Source: Flavobacteriaceae bacterium (GTDB lineage Bacteria > Bacteroidota > Bacteroidia > Flavobacteriales > Flavobacteriaceae). Taken from it: a stretch of 40,536 bases of DNA. Shown here in pieces: positions 1-7,701 of this stretch (position 1 is its first letter; each line of letters opens with the position of its first letter). The DNA lies in the NCBI GenBank assembly GCA_026988355.1, contig JALSLK010000085.1, positions 1-40,536 of the forward strand, given 5' to 3'. The translations under genes and the position numbers were made by a program. Under the pieces are notes generated by a model. It was not told the DNA's origin and did not search any database. It was given only the letters and a program-made list of their open reading frames with translations.

Positions 1-955
1 TTGTATGTTTTAAACAGGATGCTGCTACTGCAAAATCTAATGCTTTTTGATCGTTATTTTTATTTTTTATTAACCCATATATTAATCCTCCCATAAAGCT
101 ATCTCCTCCTCCAACTCTGTCTACTATATGTGTTATTTGGTATTCTTTGGATTGATACATCGTTTCTCCATCGTATAACACTCCTGCCCATGTATTATGT
201 GATGCATTTATCGAGCCTCGTAGGGTTGTTATTACTTTTTTAGCTCTTGGGAATTTTCTCATCATTTGTTGGCATACGGACAAAAATGCTTCTGCTTTAA
301 CTTTATGTCCTTCTTTGGTAATATCTAATCCTTCTGGTTTGATACCAAAATGTTTTTCGGCATCTTCTTCATTTCCTAAAATAATATCACAATACGATGT
401 TAACTTGGTCATTATTTTTTCTGGAGCTACGCCATATTTCCACAATTTTGCTCTATAATTTAGATCTGTGGAAACAATAATTCCCATTTCACTTGCTACT
501 TTTACTGCTTCTAAACATACGTCTGCTGCTCCTTGTGATATGGCTGGTGTAATTCCTGTCCAATGAAACCAATCTGCTCCTTTAAATACTGTTTTCCAGT
601 CTATCATTCCTAGTTTTATTTCTGCAATAGCGGAATGTGCTCTATCATATATTACTTTACTTCCTCTAGATACTGCTCCTGTTTCTAAAAAATATATTCC
701 TAATCGTTGTCCTCCATAAATAATTTTATCGGTTCCTACACCTCTTTTTCGCATTTCCATTAATGCGCATTTCCCCAAATCGTTTTGTGGTAATCGTGTT
801 ATAAATTCTACAGATATTCCATAATTTGCTAATGAAACTGCTACATTACTTTCTCCGCCTCCATATACTACATCGAAACTATTGGTTTGCGAAAAACGCA
901 AATTATTTGGTGGTGCTAATCGCAACATTATTTCTCCAAAGGTGATAACTTTCAT
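1..955 (-). CDS. kdgK: 2-keto-3-deoxygluconate kinase (PfkB family), C-terminus cut by window edge
   Basis: Phosphorylates 2-keto-3-deoxygluconate (KDG) to KDPG in the cytoplasm, the entry step of uronate carbon into the Entner-Doudoroff aldolase reaction. I translated this frame by hand from the ATG at 953-955; it stays open for about 318 codons to the left edge. The PfkB/ribokinase signature is clear: an N-terminal sugar-binding GGGESNVA stretch near residues 32-40 and the C-terminal DRVGGGDSF anion-hole/catalytic-base motif near residue 285. Probably only some 20 residues are missing. It is the last visible gene of the rhamnose operon, 14 bp after the TRAP large permease. KDG is not an intermediate of phosphorylative rhamnose catabolism, so it must serve the uronic-acid part of the substrate. 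Other PfkB sugar kinases are possible, but the context favours KdgK. Confidence 0.85.
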   Translation of the reverse strand, partial: MKVITFGEIMLRLAPPNNLRFSQTNSFDVVYGGGESNVAVSLANYGISVEFITRLPQNDLGKCALMEMRKRGVGTDKIIYGGQRLGIYFLETGAVSRGSKVIYDRAHSAIAEIKLGMIDWKTVFKGADWFHWTGITPAISQGAADVCLEAVKVASEMGIIVSTDLNYRAKLWKYGVAPEKIMTKLTSYCDIILGNEEDAEKHFGIKPEGLDITKEGHKVKAEAFLSVCQQMMRKFPRAKKVITTLRGSINASHNTWAGVLYDGETMYQSKEYQITHIVDRVGGGDSFMGGLIYGLIKNKNNDQKALDFAVAASCLKHT

Positions 956-969
956 TTCTTATTTTTTAT

Positions 970-2268
970 TTACATACCAAATACACTTGGTAACCACATA
1001 CTTAATATTGGAAAATAGGTAATTACAAATAGTGCTACTATCATTGCTATATATAATGGTATTAGTGGTTTTATTACTTTTTCTATGGTGGTATTGGCAA
1101 CTCCTACTCCTACAAATAGAACGGAACCTACTGGTGGTGTGCATAAACCTATGGATAGGTTTAACACCATCATTATTCCAAAATGTACTGGATCTATGCC
1201 TAATTTGGTTACTATTGGTAAAAATATGGGTGTAAATATTAATATTGCTGGTGTCATGTCCATAAATATTCCTACAAAAAGTAACAATAAATTAATAATG
1301 AGTAGGATTATTACTTTATTATCGCTTATTCCTAATAGTGCATTACTTAAATCTTGTGGTATGTTTTCGTAAGACATAATCCATGACATACTCATAGATG
1401 CTCCTATTAGTAGCATTACTATTGCTGTTGTGCCTACGCTTTCTAATAGTATTTTTGGTAGGTCATCGAATGTTATTTCTTTGTACCAAAATGCTAATAG
1501 TAAGGTATATAATACGGCTATGGCGGATGCTTCGGTTGCTGTGAATATTCCTGCTACGATTCCGCCAATTACTACTACTAATAAAAATAAACTTGGTATC
1601 GCTTTTATAAATGTATTAAATACTTCTTTTATACTACTTCGTTCTCTTGTTTTATAACCTTTCTTTTTTGCCCATATTACAGCTACTATCATTAAAAATA
1701 ATCCTGTCAAAATTCCTGGTATGTATCCTGCTAAAAATAGTGCTGCTATGGATACTCCTCCGCTTGCTAACGAATATACTATCAATACGTTACTTGGTGG
1801 TATTAGCAATCCTGTGGTGGATGATGTGATATTTACTGCTGCTCCAAATTCTCTGGAATAGCCTTCTTTTTCCATTTCTGGTCCTAGGATACTTCCCATT
1901 GCAGATGCAGATGCCATTGCTGAACCTGCAATTGCTCCCATCATCATGGCAGATACGATGTTGATTAATGCCAATCCGCCTGGAAGTGAACCTATGAGTG
2001 TTTTTGCAAAGTTTATTAATCTTTTTGCAATTCCGCCATTATTCATTAGTTGTCCTGATAATATAAAAAATGGTATGGCTAATAAGGCAAAACTATCTAA
2101 TCCTGTTGCTATTCGTTGTGCTATTGTCGTAAATGCTGGTAGTGCTGGTATACTAAGTAACATCGTTAATAAGGATGCTATTGCTATACTCCAAGCTACG
2201 GGTACTTTTATTGCTAACAATACAATAAAACTAAGTACTAAAACGATTATTGGTGCGTATTCCATCAT
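970..2268 (-). CDS. dctM: TRAP transporter large permease subunit (DctM family)
   Basis: Twelve-helix inner-membrane subunit of a tripartite ATP-independent periplasmic transporter; it carries the sodium-coupled substrate path. The 432-residue length is standard for DctM and the chain is hydrophobic nearly throughout. Family features visible include the PVAWSIAIAS region near the N-terminus, GAIAGSAMASASAMGSI near residues 112-128, and NLSIGLCTPPVGSVLFVG in the C-terminal third. Its start overlaps the small-permease stop by 4 bp (ATGA), indicating translational coupling. The symbol is a family name only: the substrate need not be a dicarboxylate. From the flanking lactate dehydrogenase and KDG kinase I infer a uronate-like or unsaturated sugar acid. 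Confidence 0.93.
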   Translation of the reverse strand: MMEYAPIIVLVLSFIVLLAIKVPVAWSIAIASLLTMLLSIPALPAFTTIAQRIATGLDSFALLAIPFFILSGQLMNNGGIAKRLINFAKTLIGSLPGGLALINIVSAMMMGAIAGSAMASASAMGSILGPEMEKEGYSREFGAAVNITSSTTGLLIPPSNVLIVYSLASGGVSIAALFLAGYIPGILTGLFLMIVAVIWAKKKGYKTRERSSIKEVFNTFIKAIPSLFLLVVVIGGIVAGIFTATEASAIAVLYTLLLAFWYKEITFDDLPKILLESVGTTAIVMLLIGASMSMSWIMSYENIPQDLSNALLGISDNKVIILLIINLLLLFVGIFMDMTPAILIFTPIFLPIVTKLGIDPVHFGIMMVLNLSIGLCTPPVGSVLFVGVGVANTTIEKVIKPLIPLYIAMIVALFVITYFPILSMWLPSVFGM

Positions 2269-2726
2269 ATCTTTTTCGTTATTATATCGTTCAACTTATA
2301 ATAAATAATCAATAATCCGCTTAGTGGTATTACTGCATATACTATGGCTAATGGTATGTGTAATGCTGGTGAATTTTGGTTTAATACTGCGGTTATATAT
2401 ACCAACCGTAATCCTCCTATTACCAATACTAATAATGTAAATAATAGGATGATACTATGTACTAAAATTGCTAATTTATGTTGTTTTTTTACTGTGAGTT
2501 TGTTTGATATTACGTCTATTGCTACATGTTTATTTTTTCCTGAAACGTATGCCGCTCCTAATACGCCGACCCAAATCATTAAATATCGTGCTAATTCATC
2601 GGTAAACGAACTTGGTTTACTCATTACAAACCTTGTAAATACTTGCCACAATACGTTTAGCACCATTACTGCCATAATTAAGGATAGTGCTGCTGCTATA
2701 ATTTTGTCTATTTTTTGTCGTATCAT
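2265..2726 (-). CDS. dctQ: TRAP transporter small permease subunit (DctQ family)
   Basis: Four-helix small membrane subunit that pairs with the large permease in TRAP transporters. At 153 residues it has the usual DctQ size. Helices are visible near residues 10-30, 42-62 (ARYLMIWVGVLGAAYVSG), 82-108 and 122-146. The segment RYLMIWVGVLGAAYVSGK with following HVAID is characteristic of the family. Its start shares one base with the DctP stop (TAATG), and its stop overlaps the DctM start, so the three TRAP genes form one coupled unit. Substrate is not readable from this subunit. Confidence 0.92.
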   Translation of the reverse strand: MIRQKIDKIIAAALSLIMAVMVLNVLWQVFTRFVMSKPSSFTDELARYLMIWVGVLGAAYVSGKNKHVAIDVISNKLTVKKQHKLAILVHSIILLFTLLVLVIGGLRLVYITAVLNQNSPALHIPLAIVYAVIPLSGLLIIYYKLNDIITKKI

Positions 2727-3727
2727 TATTCTATTGCTTGTATTTGCTGAATTAATCTATATACTTTTTTATCGTCTTTATATTCATCGAACATGGTTTT
2801 TACTTTTTCTGTAAATTTTATTTTGTCTGGTATTACGACTTCTACGCCTGCTTTTTTTACTGCTATTAATGCTTCATTTTCGGATTGTTCCCATAATTTT
2901 CTTTGGTATTTTACGGATACATTTGTAGCTTCTTGCAGCCATTTTTGTTCTTGGTTTGTTAGTTTATTCCATAATTGTGTGCCTATAATTAGTACATCTG
3001 GTATTGCGGTATGTTCGTCTAACGAATAGTATTTACATACTTCGTATTGTCCTGATAGATAAAATGTTGGTGGATTATTTTCTGCTCCATCTACTACGCC
3101 TTGTTGTAATGCTGTGTATAATTCTCCTGAGGATATTGGTGTTGGCGAGCCTCCTAATTTTTTTACCATATTCATTGCTGTGGCGCTTTCCATTACTCTT
3201 ATTTTCATTCCTTTTAGGTCTTCTGGACTGTGTACTTGTTTTGCTTTGGTATAAAAACTTCTACTTCCTGCATCGTAGTATCCTAATCCTTTTAACCAGT
3301 ATTTTGTTCCTCCATCTAGGAGTTCTTTTCCTATTTTTCCATCTAGTATTTTAAAGCGATGTGCTTTATTTTTAAATAAGAATGGCAAGCCAAATACTTT
3401 CATATCTGGTGCGAAATTTTCCATTACTGCTGCGGATACTTTGGTCATTCCTAAACTTCCTATTTGTAGTAATTCTAAACATTGTCTTTCGGAGCCTAAT
3501 TGGGAATTTGGATATATTTCTAGCTTCATTTTTCCTGCTGATTTTTTTTCTAATTCTTTGCTCATTAAAACCATGGCTTTGTGTACTGGATGATTTACAT
3601 CTAATCCATGTGCTAATTTTATGGTTTTTATTGGGGAACTATTTGAGCAAGAAAATATTATTGTCAAAAGTAAAAAACAAAAAGTCTTAAAGAATAATTT
3701 CTTTATATGTTTAATTGTATCTATCAT
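2726..3727 (-). CDS. dctP: TRAP transporter solute-binding protein (DctP family), predicted lipoprotein
   Basis: Periplasmic binding protein that delivers substrate to the TRAP permeases. I chose the ATG at 3725-3727 rather than an upstream ATG at 3772: it overlaps the preceding stop as ATGA and places a clean lipoprotein signal at the N-terminus, with the lipobox ending IIFSC at Cys27. The mature 300-odd residues have the DctP fold. Arg177 in KIRVMES is the position that usually salt-bridges the ligand carboxylate, and VDGAENN near residues 212-218 is a family hallmark. Lipid-anchored DctP proteins are unusual in Proteobacteria but plausible in Bacteroidota. I infer an acidic sugar ligand, possibly a uronate or an unsaturated rhamnose-uronate fragment as for the RhiABC TRAP system. 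This is not proven by sequence. Confidence 0.9.
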   Translation of the reverse strand: MIDTIKHIKKLFFKTFCFLLLTIIFSCSNSSPIKTIKLAHGLDVNHPVHKAMVLMSKELEKKSAGKMKLEIYPNSQLGSERQCLELLQIGSLGMTKVSAAVMENFAPDMKVFGLPFLFKNKAHRFKILDGKIGKELLDGGTKYWLKGLGYYDAGSRSFYTKAKQVHSPEDLKGMKIRVMESATAMNMVKKLGGSPTPISSGELYTALQQGVVDGAENNPPTFYLSGQYEVCKYYSLDEHTAIPDVLIIGTQLWNKLTNQEQKWLQEATNVSVKYQRKLWEQSENEALIAVKKAGVEVVIPDKIKFTEKVKTMFDEYKDDKKVYRLIQQIQAIE

Positions 3728-4875
3728 TTTAAAATTAAATGGTTTGGAAAATCGGTTACTTTTTCGCAACATATTTGTTCCATTACTTGTTGTAATTGTG
3801 TTTTTAATATGTTTATGGTGTGTGTTCCGCCTTGGTTTCCTAATGCTGCTACTCCATACATAAATGGTCGTCCCATAAAGGTAAATTCTGCTCCTGAGGC
3901 TAACATTCTGGCTATATCTGGTCCTGAACGTATTCCGCCATCTATCATTATTTTTGTTTTTCCTTTGTGGGTTTTTATTATTTTCTGTAGTGCGTGTATG
4001 GTAGATTCTCCTGCGTCTAATTGTCTTCCTCCATGATTGGATATAATAATACCATCCAATCCTAATTGTATGGATTTTTCTACATCAACAATATTTGCTA
4101 TCCCTTTTATGACTATTTTTCCTTTCCATTTACCTCTTAGCTTTTTTATTTTTTCTTCGTTTAATCTTCCTGAAAACGTAGCATCCATAAACGCTCCTAA
4201 TTGTTTTAAATCTAATCCTTTTGGCATATAGGCTTCTAATGTTTTAAATGCTGGTTGTCCGTATTTTAAAGTTTGTATTGCCCATTGTGGTTTGCCTAAT
4301 ATTTGTATTATATTTTGGATTGTCATTCGTGGCGGCATTGCCAATCCGTTTCTAATGTCTCTTGGTCGATAACCAAATGTTGGTACATCTGCTAAAATAA
4401 CGAGTACATCGTATCCTGTTTCTGCTGCTCGTTTTAATATATCGTCGGTTACTTTTTCTTCTGCTGGATGATAAAGTTGAAACCATGCTTTTCCTTCGGT
4501 TATTTTGGCTACGGTTTCTATACTACTTGTGGTTACGGTACTCAATACAAACGGTATATTTGCTTCTACTGCTGCTTTTGCTAATATATTGGCTGCATTT
4601 GGCCACATGAGTCCTTGTAATCCTACTGGTGCTATTCCAAATGGCGCACTGTATTCTATTCCAAATAAATTGGTTTTCATTTCGGATTTTGTATGCTTAC
4701 TCAAATATTCTGGTAGCAATTCTACTTCTTGAATATTGCTCATATTTTTTTGTAGATTTACATCTGCATTACAGCCACCATCTAAATACTCAAATGCAAA
4801 TTTTGGTATTCGCTTTTGGGCTTTTGCTCTTAAATCGGCAATGGTTGGATATGTTGAATTATAAGGTAATTGCAT
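3724..4875 (-). CDS. lldD: FMN-dependent alpha-hydroxy-acid oxidase, probable L-lactate dehydrogenase
   Basis: Oxidises an L-2-hydroxy acid, most likely L-lactate to pyruvate, with FMN. The 383-residue TIM barrel carries the family motif SNHGGRQLD with catalytic His281 and substrate-binding Arg284, the FMN-contacting Lys257 in IVIKG, and WFQLYHP near residue 132. Known biochemistry of the RhaI/RhaB/RhaEW route yields DHAP plus L-lactaldehyde, which the dehydrogenase domain turns into L-lactate; this enzyme then finishes the branch to pyruvate. Its position, 4 bp after the kinase stop and overlapping dctP, fits that job. Glycolate or other hydroxy acids are alternatives, because the family cannot be separated by eye. 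Confidence 0.85.
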   Translation of the reverse strand: MQLPYNSTYPTIADLRAKAQKRIPKFAFEYLDGGCNADVNLQKNMSNIQEVELLPEYLSKHTKSEMKTNLFGIEYSAPFGIAPVGLQGLMWPNAANILAKAAVEANIPFVLSTVTTSSIETVAKITEGKAWFQLYHPAEEKVTDDILKRAAETGYDVLVILADVPTFGYRPRDIRNGLAMPPRMTIQNIIQILGKPQWAIQTLKYGQPAFKTLEAYMPKGLDLKQLGAFMDATFSGRLNEEKIKKLRGKWKGKIVIKGIANIVDVEKSIQLGLDGIIISNHGGRQLDAGESTIHALQKIIKTHKGKTKIMIDGGIRSGPDIARMLASGAEFTFMGRPFMYGVAALGNQGGTHTINILKTQLQQVMEQICCEKVTDFPNHLILK

Positions 4876-4879
4876 GTTG

Positions 4880-6268
4880 TTACACCTCTAATAATAGCGG
4901 TGGTAATTTTTCTAGTTTATAATTGTCTTTTAAAAATTTTGAATTTATTTTTTTGTTTGATATTACCATTGCTGCTCCTAAAGCTGTTCCTAATGGCGAT
5001 TTTGTGGTTCGGATTTTATAGTCTTTAAAATGATATGCCATTAATTTTACAAATACATCATTATCTGTAAATCCACCATCTATATATATTTGCTTTATTT
5101 CTTTGTTATTACCTATTGCCATTTTTATGGTTTGTACTTGCAATGCCATTAATTCTATCATTAACTGATGATAAGCTTCTTCAAATTCGTAAAACGATTT
5201 TAATTCGGTTTTATTTATCTGTTTTCGTTTTAATGTTATTCCCTCAAATTTAAAATAAATTTTTGGTGTGGATATCAATCGCAGGTACAAGTCTTTATTA
5301 AATTTTACATTTCTGTGATATCCGTATTCTTTTCCATAGATTTCTCCTAATCTTTCTACTTGTATTCGGTATTCATTTCCCATAAAAAATCGTGTTGCTT
5401 TTACTCGTTTTCCATCGATACGCATAAAATTTAAACAGTTGTTTTCTAAATCTTCTTCGCTTAATATCTCGTCATTAAATGGATTTAAGGATATACTCCA
5501 TGTTCCTGTAGACAGTAATAAAAATGGCTTTTTTTTACTAAATACATAAGGCAATAACGCTGAAGAACTATCGTGAATACCTACACCTATTTTTATTTTT
5601 TTATCATTGTAAGTCATGTTAATACTTGTTTTGGTAGATACCATTGGTGCTAGTATTTCGTCTATTCCTTCTTTATAAATCCAATTGTGGTATGTATTTG
5701 TTTTAAAATTCCACAGATTGGTGTGGCAACCGATACTTGTAAATTCACTTAAGGGTATTCCTGTAAACAAATAGGATAAATATTGTGGAAAATGTAAAGA
5801 ATACTTTATTTGCTTGAATATTTCTGGTTTATTTTTTTTTATCCAATATAATTGTAATCCTGAATTTAATGCGCCATTTTGTGGCGATGCAGTTTCGCAT
5901 GCTATTTTCTTTTCTCCGCCATAGGTTGCATAAAATTCTTCTAGTATTTTTTTTGGTATTGGTTTGGTATAATTATACAATGGCGTGAGCACTTTTCCTT
6001 TTTTATCTAGATGTACAAAACTTGCTCCATAGGATGAAAAATTAATGGCTACAATATTATATCTTCCTGTGTTTAATATTCTATCAAATCTTGTTTTTAA
6101 CCATTTTTTTAGTCGCCCTAAATCTTCGGTTGGATAACCATCTTCGTCAACAATTTCGTCAATTCTTGTGTATTCTCTGTATACTTCTTGGTATTTAGAG
6201 TCGAATAAAAAAAACTTTTTATTTGTTTTTCCTATATCAAATACTGCTGTGACTTTTTGTTTTTCCAT
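4880..6268 (-). CDS. rhaB: FGGY-family carbohydrate kinase, probable rhamnulokinase
   Basis: Expected to phosphorylate L-rhamnulose to L-rhamnulose 1-phosphate in the cytoplasm. The 462-residue protein has the FGGY/actin-like ATPase layout: phosphate-1 loop VFDIGKTNKKFF near residues 9-20, the STGTWSISLNPF segment in the middle, and the adenosine region IYIDGGFTDND followed by SPLGTALGAAM near the C-terminus. Length fits rhamnulokinases and fuculokinases. It lies between the rhamnose isomerase (78 bp upstream) and the lactate dehydrogenase (4 bp downstream), which makes L-rhamnulose the likely substrate. L-fuculose or xylulose kinase activity cannot be excluded from sequence alone. Confidence 0.85.
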   Translation of the reverse strand: MEKQKVTAVFDIGKTNKKFFLFDSKYQEVYREYTRIDEIVDEDGYPTEDLGRLKKWLKTRFDRILNTGRYNIVAINFSSYGASFVHLDKKGKVLTPLYNYTKPIPKKILEEFYATYGGEKKIACETASPQNGALNSGLQLYWIKKNKPEIFKQIKYSLHFPQYLSYLFTGIPLSEFTSIGCHTNLWNFKTNTYHNWIYKEGIDEILAPMVSTKTSINMTYNDKKIKIGVGIHDSSSALLPYVFSKKKPFLLLSTGTWSISLNPFNDEILSEEDLENNCLNFMRIDGKRVKATRFFMGNEYRIQVERLGEIYGKEYGYHRNVKFNKDLYLRLISTPKIYFKFEGITLKRKQINKTELKSFYEFEEAYHQLMIELMALQVQTIKMAIGNNKEIKQIYIDGGFTDNDVFVKLMAYHFKDYKIRTTKSPLGTALGAAMVISNKKINSKFLKDNYKLEKLPPLLLEV

Positions 6269-6346
6269 TTTTTTGTTTCTTGGTTTCTCGTAAAGTGTTT
6301 TTTTTCGCTAAGATATTAAAGTGTTATTGTTTCTTTTGAGGTGAGG

Positions 6347-7627
6347 TTACAATCCTGTTGCTACATTATGCAAGCCTCGCTCTTTTATTAATATTTTTCT
6401 TATTTCAAATTGCCTATATGCTGTTATTGGATCTATTACGCCTCCTGTTTGTAATCGTGCTTGCTTTATTAATGGTCTTACGTCTGTTCTATATGCATTT
6501 TGCAGTATTTCTTGACATTTGGTTACATCGTTTTCTTGTTGGGCTTGTCTTAATTCTGTTTGATTTACCAATAATGCTTGTGTATAAGCGATTAAAATGG
6601 CTTCTAAAGATTGTAATAAATCTTCTAATGGATCTTTTACATTGTGACTTGCATCTATCATCCATGCTAAATCTGGATTATTTTTATTGTTTTCTATGCC
6701 GTAAACTAATTCATTAAAAATTAGAAAAAGTGCATACGGTTTTATGGATCCTACGGTTAAATCGTCATCACCATATTTACTATCGTTAAAATGGAATCCG
6801 CCTAGTTTACCTTTTAACATTAAGGTTGCTACAATCTGTTCTATATTGGTATTTGGTAAATGATGTCCTAAATCTACCAATGTGTAGGCTTTATCTCCAC
6901 ATGCTTCTGCTAGTAATAGAGAGGTTCCCCAATCTCTAATTACGGTACTATAAAAATTTGGTTCATAAGGTTTGTATTCGATAAACATTTTCCAATCGTT
7001 TGGTAAGGTTTTATATATTTTTTGTAGAGAATTTTGCGTGTTTTGCAAGGCTTTCTGAAAATTATTTTGCCCTGGGAAATTAGAACCATCTGCCAACCAA
7101 ACGGTAATGCTTTTGGATCCTAATTTTTTGCCTATTTTAATTACTTCATTATTGTGTGCTATGGCTTGTTCTCTTACTGCTTTATTTACATTGGAAAGCG
7201 AACCGTATTTATAAGTTTCTTTGGTATTTGGTTGGTCTTGAAATGTGTTAGAGTTTACTGCATCAAATATTATGTTATGTGCATCTGCTCTTTCTTTTAT
7301 GGCTTTATAATCTTTTGGAATGTCCCAAGGAATATGTAATGATATGGCTCCTGAGCTTTGTGTTAATTGGTGTAAAATACCTATATCATCTATTTTTTGT
7401 TCTAGTGTTGCTGGTTCTCCTCCATAAGAAAATCTTCCGAAACGTGTTCCTCCTGCTCCGAGTGCCCAACTTGGAATTGCGACTTGAAAGTCTGCAATTT
7501 TTTGAATAATTTCTTTGGTGTTTGCTCCATTTTTATTCAAAAAATTTCCTAAAAAGTCTATTTGACTATTTAATTCTTTGGTTTTCTTTTTATTATAATC
7601 TGCTATTTGTTGCTTTTTTAATTGCAT
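6347..7627 (-). CDS. rhaI: L-rhamnose isomerase, Pseudomonas/Rhizobium type
   Basis: Interconverts L-rhamnose and L-rhamnulose, the first intracellular step. At 426 residues it matches the RhaI type (around 430), a metal-dependent TIM barrel distinct from the E. coli RhaA type. Recognisable segments are WALGAGGTRFGRF near residues 54-66, FIEYKPYEPNFY in the middle (likely metal-binding Glu), LVDLGHHLPNTNIE and GGFHFNDSKYGDDDL (metal-binding Asp/His). It follows the rhaEW gene by 74 bp, a gap holding a small stem-loop whose arms read TCTCGA and TCGGGA on the mRNA strand. The kinase and aldolase neighbours support rhamnose over other isomerase substrates. Confidence 0.9.
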   Translation of the reverse strand: MQLKKQQIADYNKKKTKELNSQIDFLGNFLNKNGANTKEIIQKIADFQVAIPSWALGAGGTRFGRFSYGGEPATLEQKIDDIGILHQLTQSSGAISLHIPWDIPKDYKAIKERADAHNIIFDAVNSNTFQDQPNTKETYKYGSLSNVNKAVREQAIAHNNEVIKIGKKLGSKSITVWLADGSNFPGQNNFQKALQNTQNSLQKIYKTLPNDWKMFIEYKPYEPNFYSTVIRDWGTSLLLAEACGDKAYTLVDLGHHLPNTNIEQIVATLMLKGKLGGFHFNDSKYGDDDLTVGSIKPYALFLIFNELVYGIENNKNNPDLAWMIDASHNVKDPLEDLLQSLEAILIAYTQALLVNQTELRQAQQENDVTKCQEILQNAYRTDVRPLIKQARLQTGGVIDPITAYRQFEIRKILIKERGLHNVATGL

Positions 7628-7701
7628 GTTTTCTGTTGTTCATGCAATCCCGAAATATCGAGATGCAAAATTTTTTATTTTTTTCTTTACTCCAATTCTA
7701 A

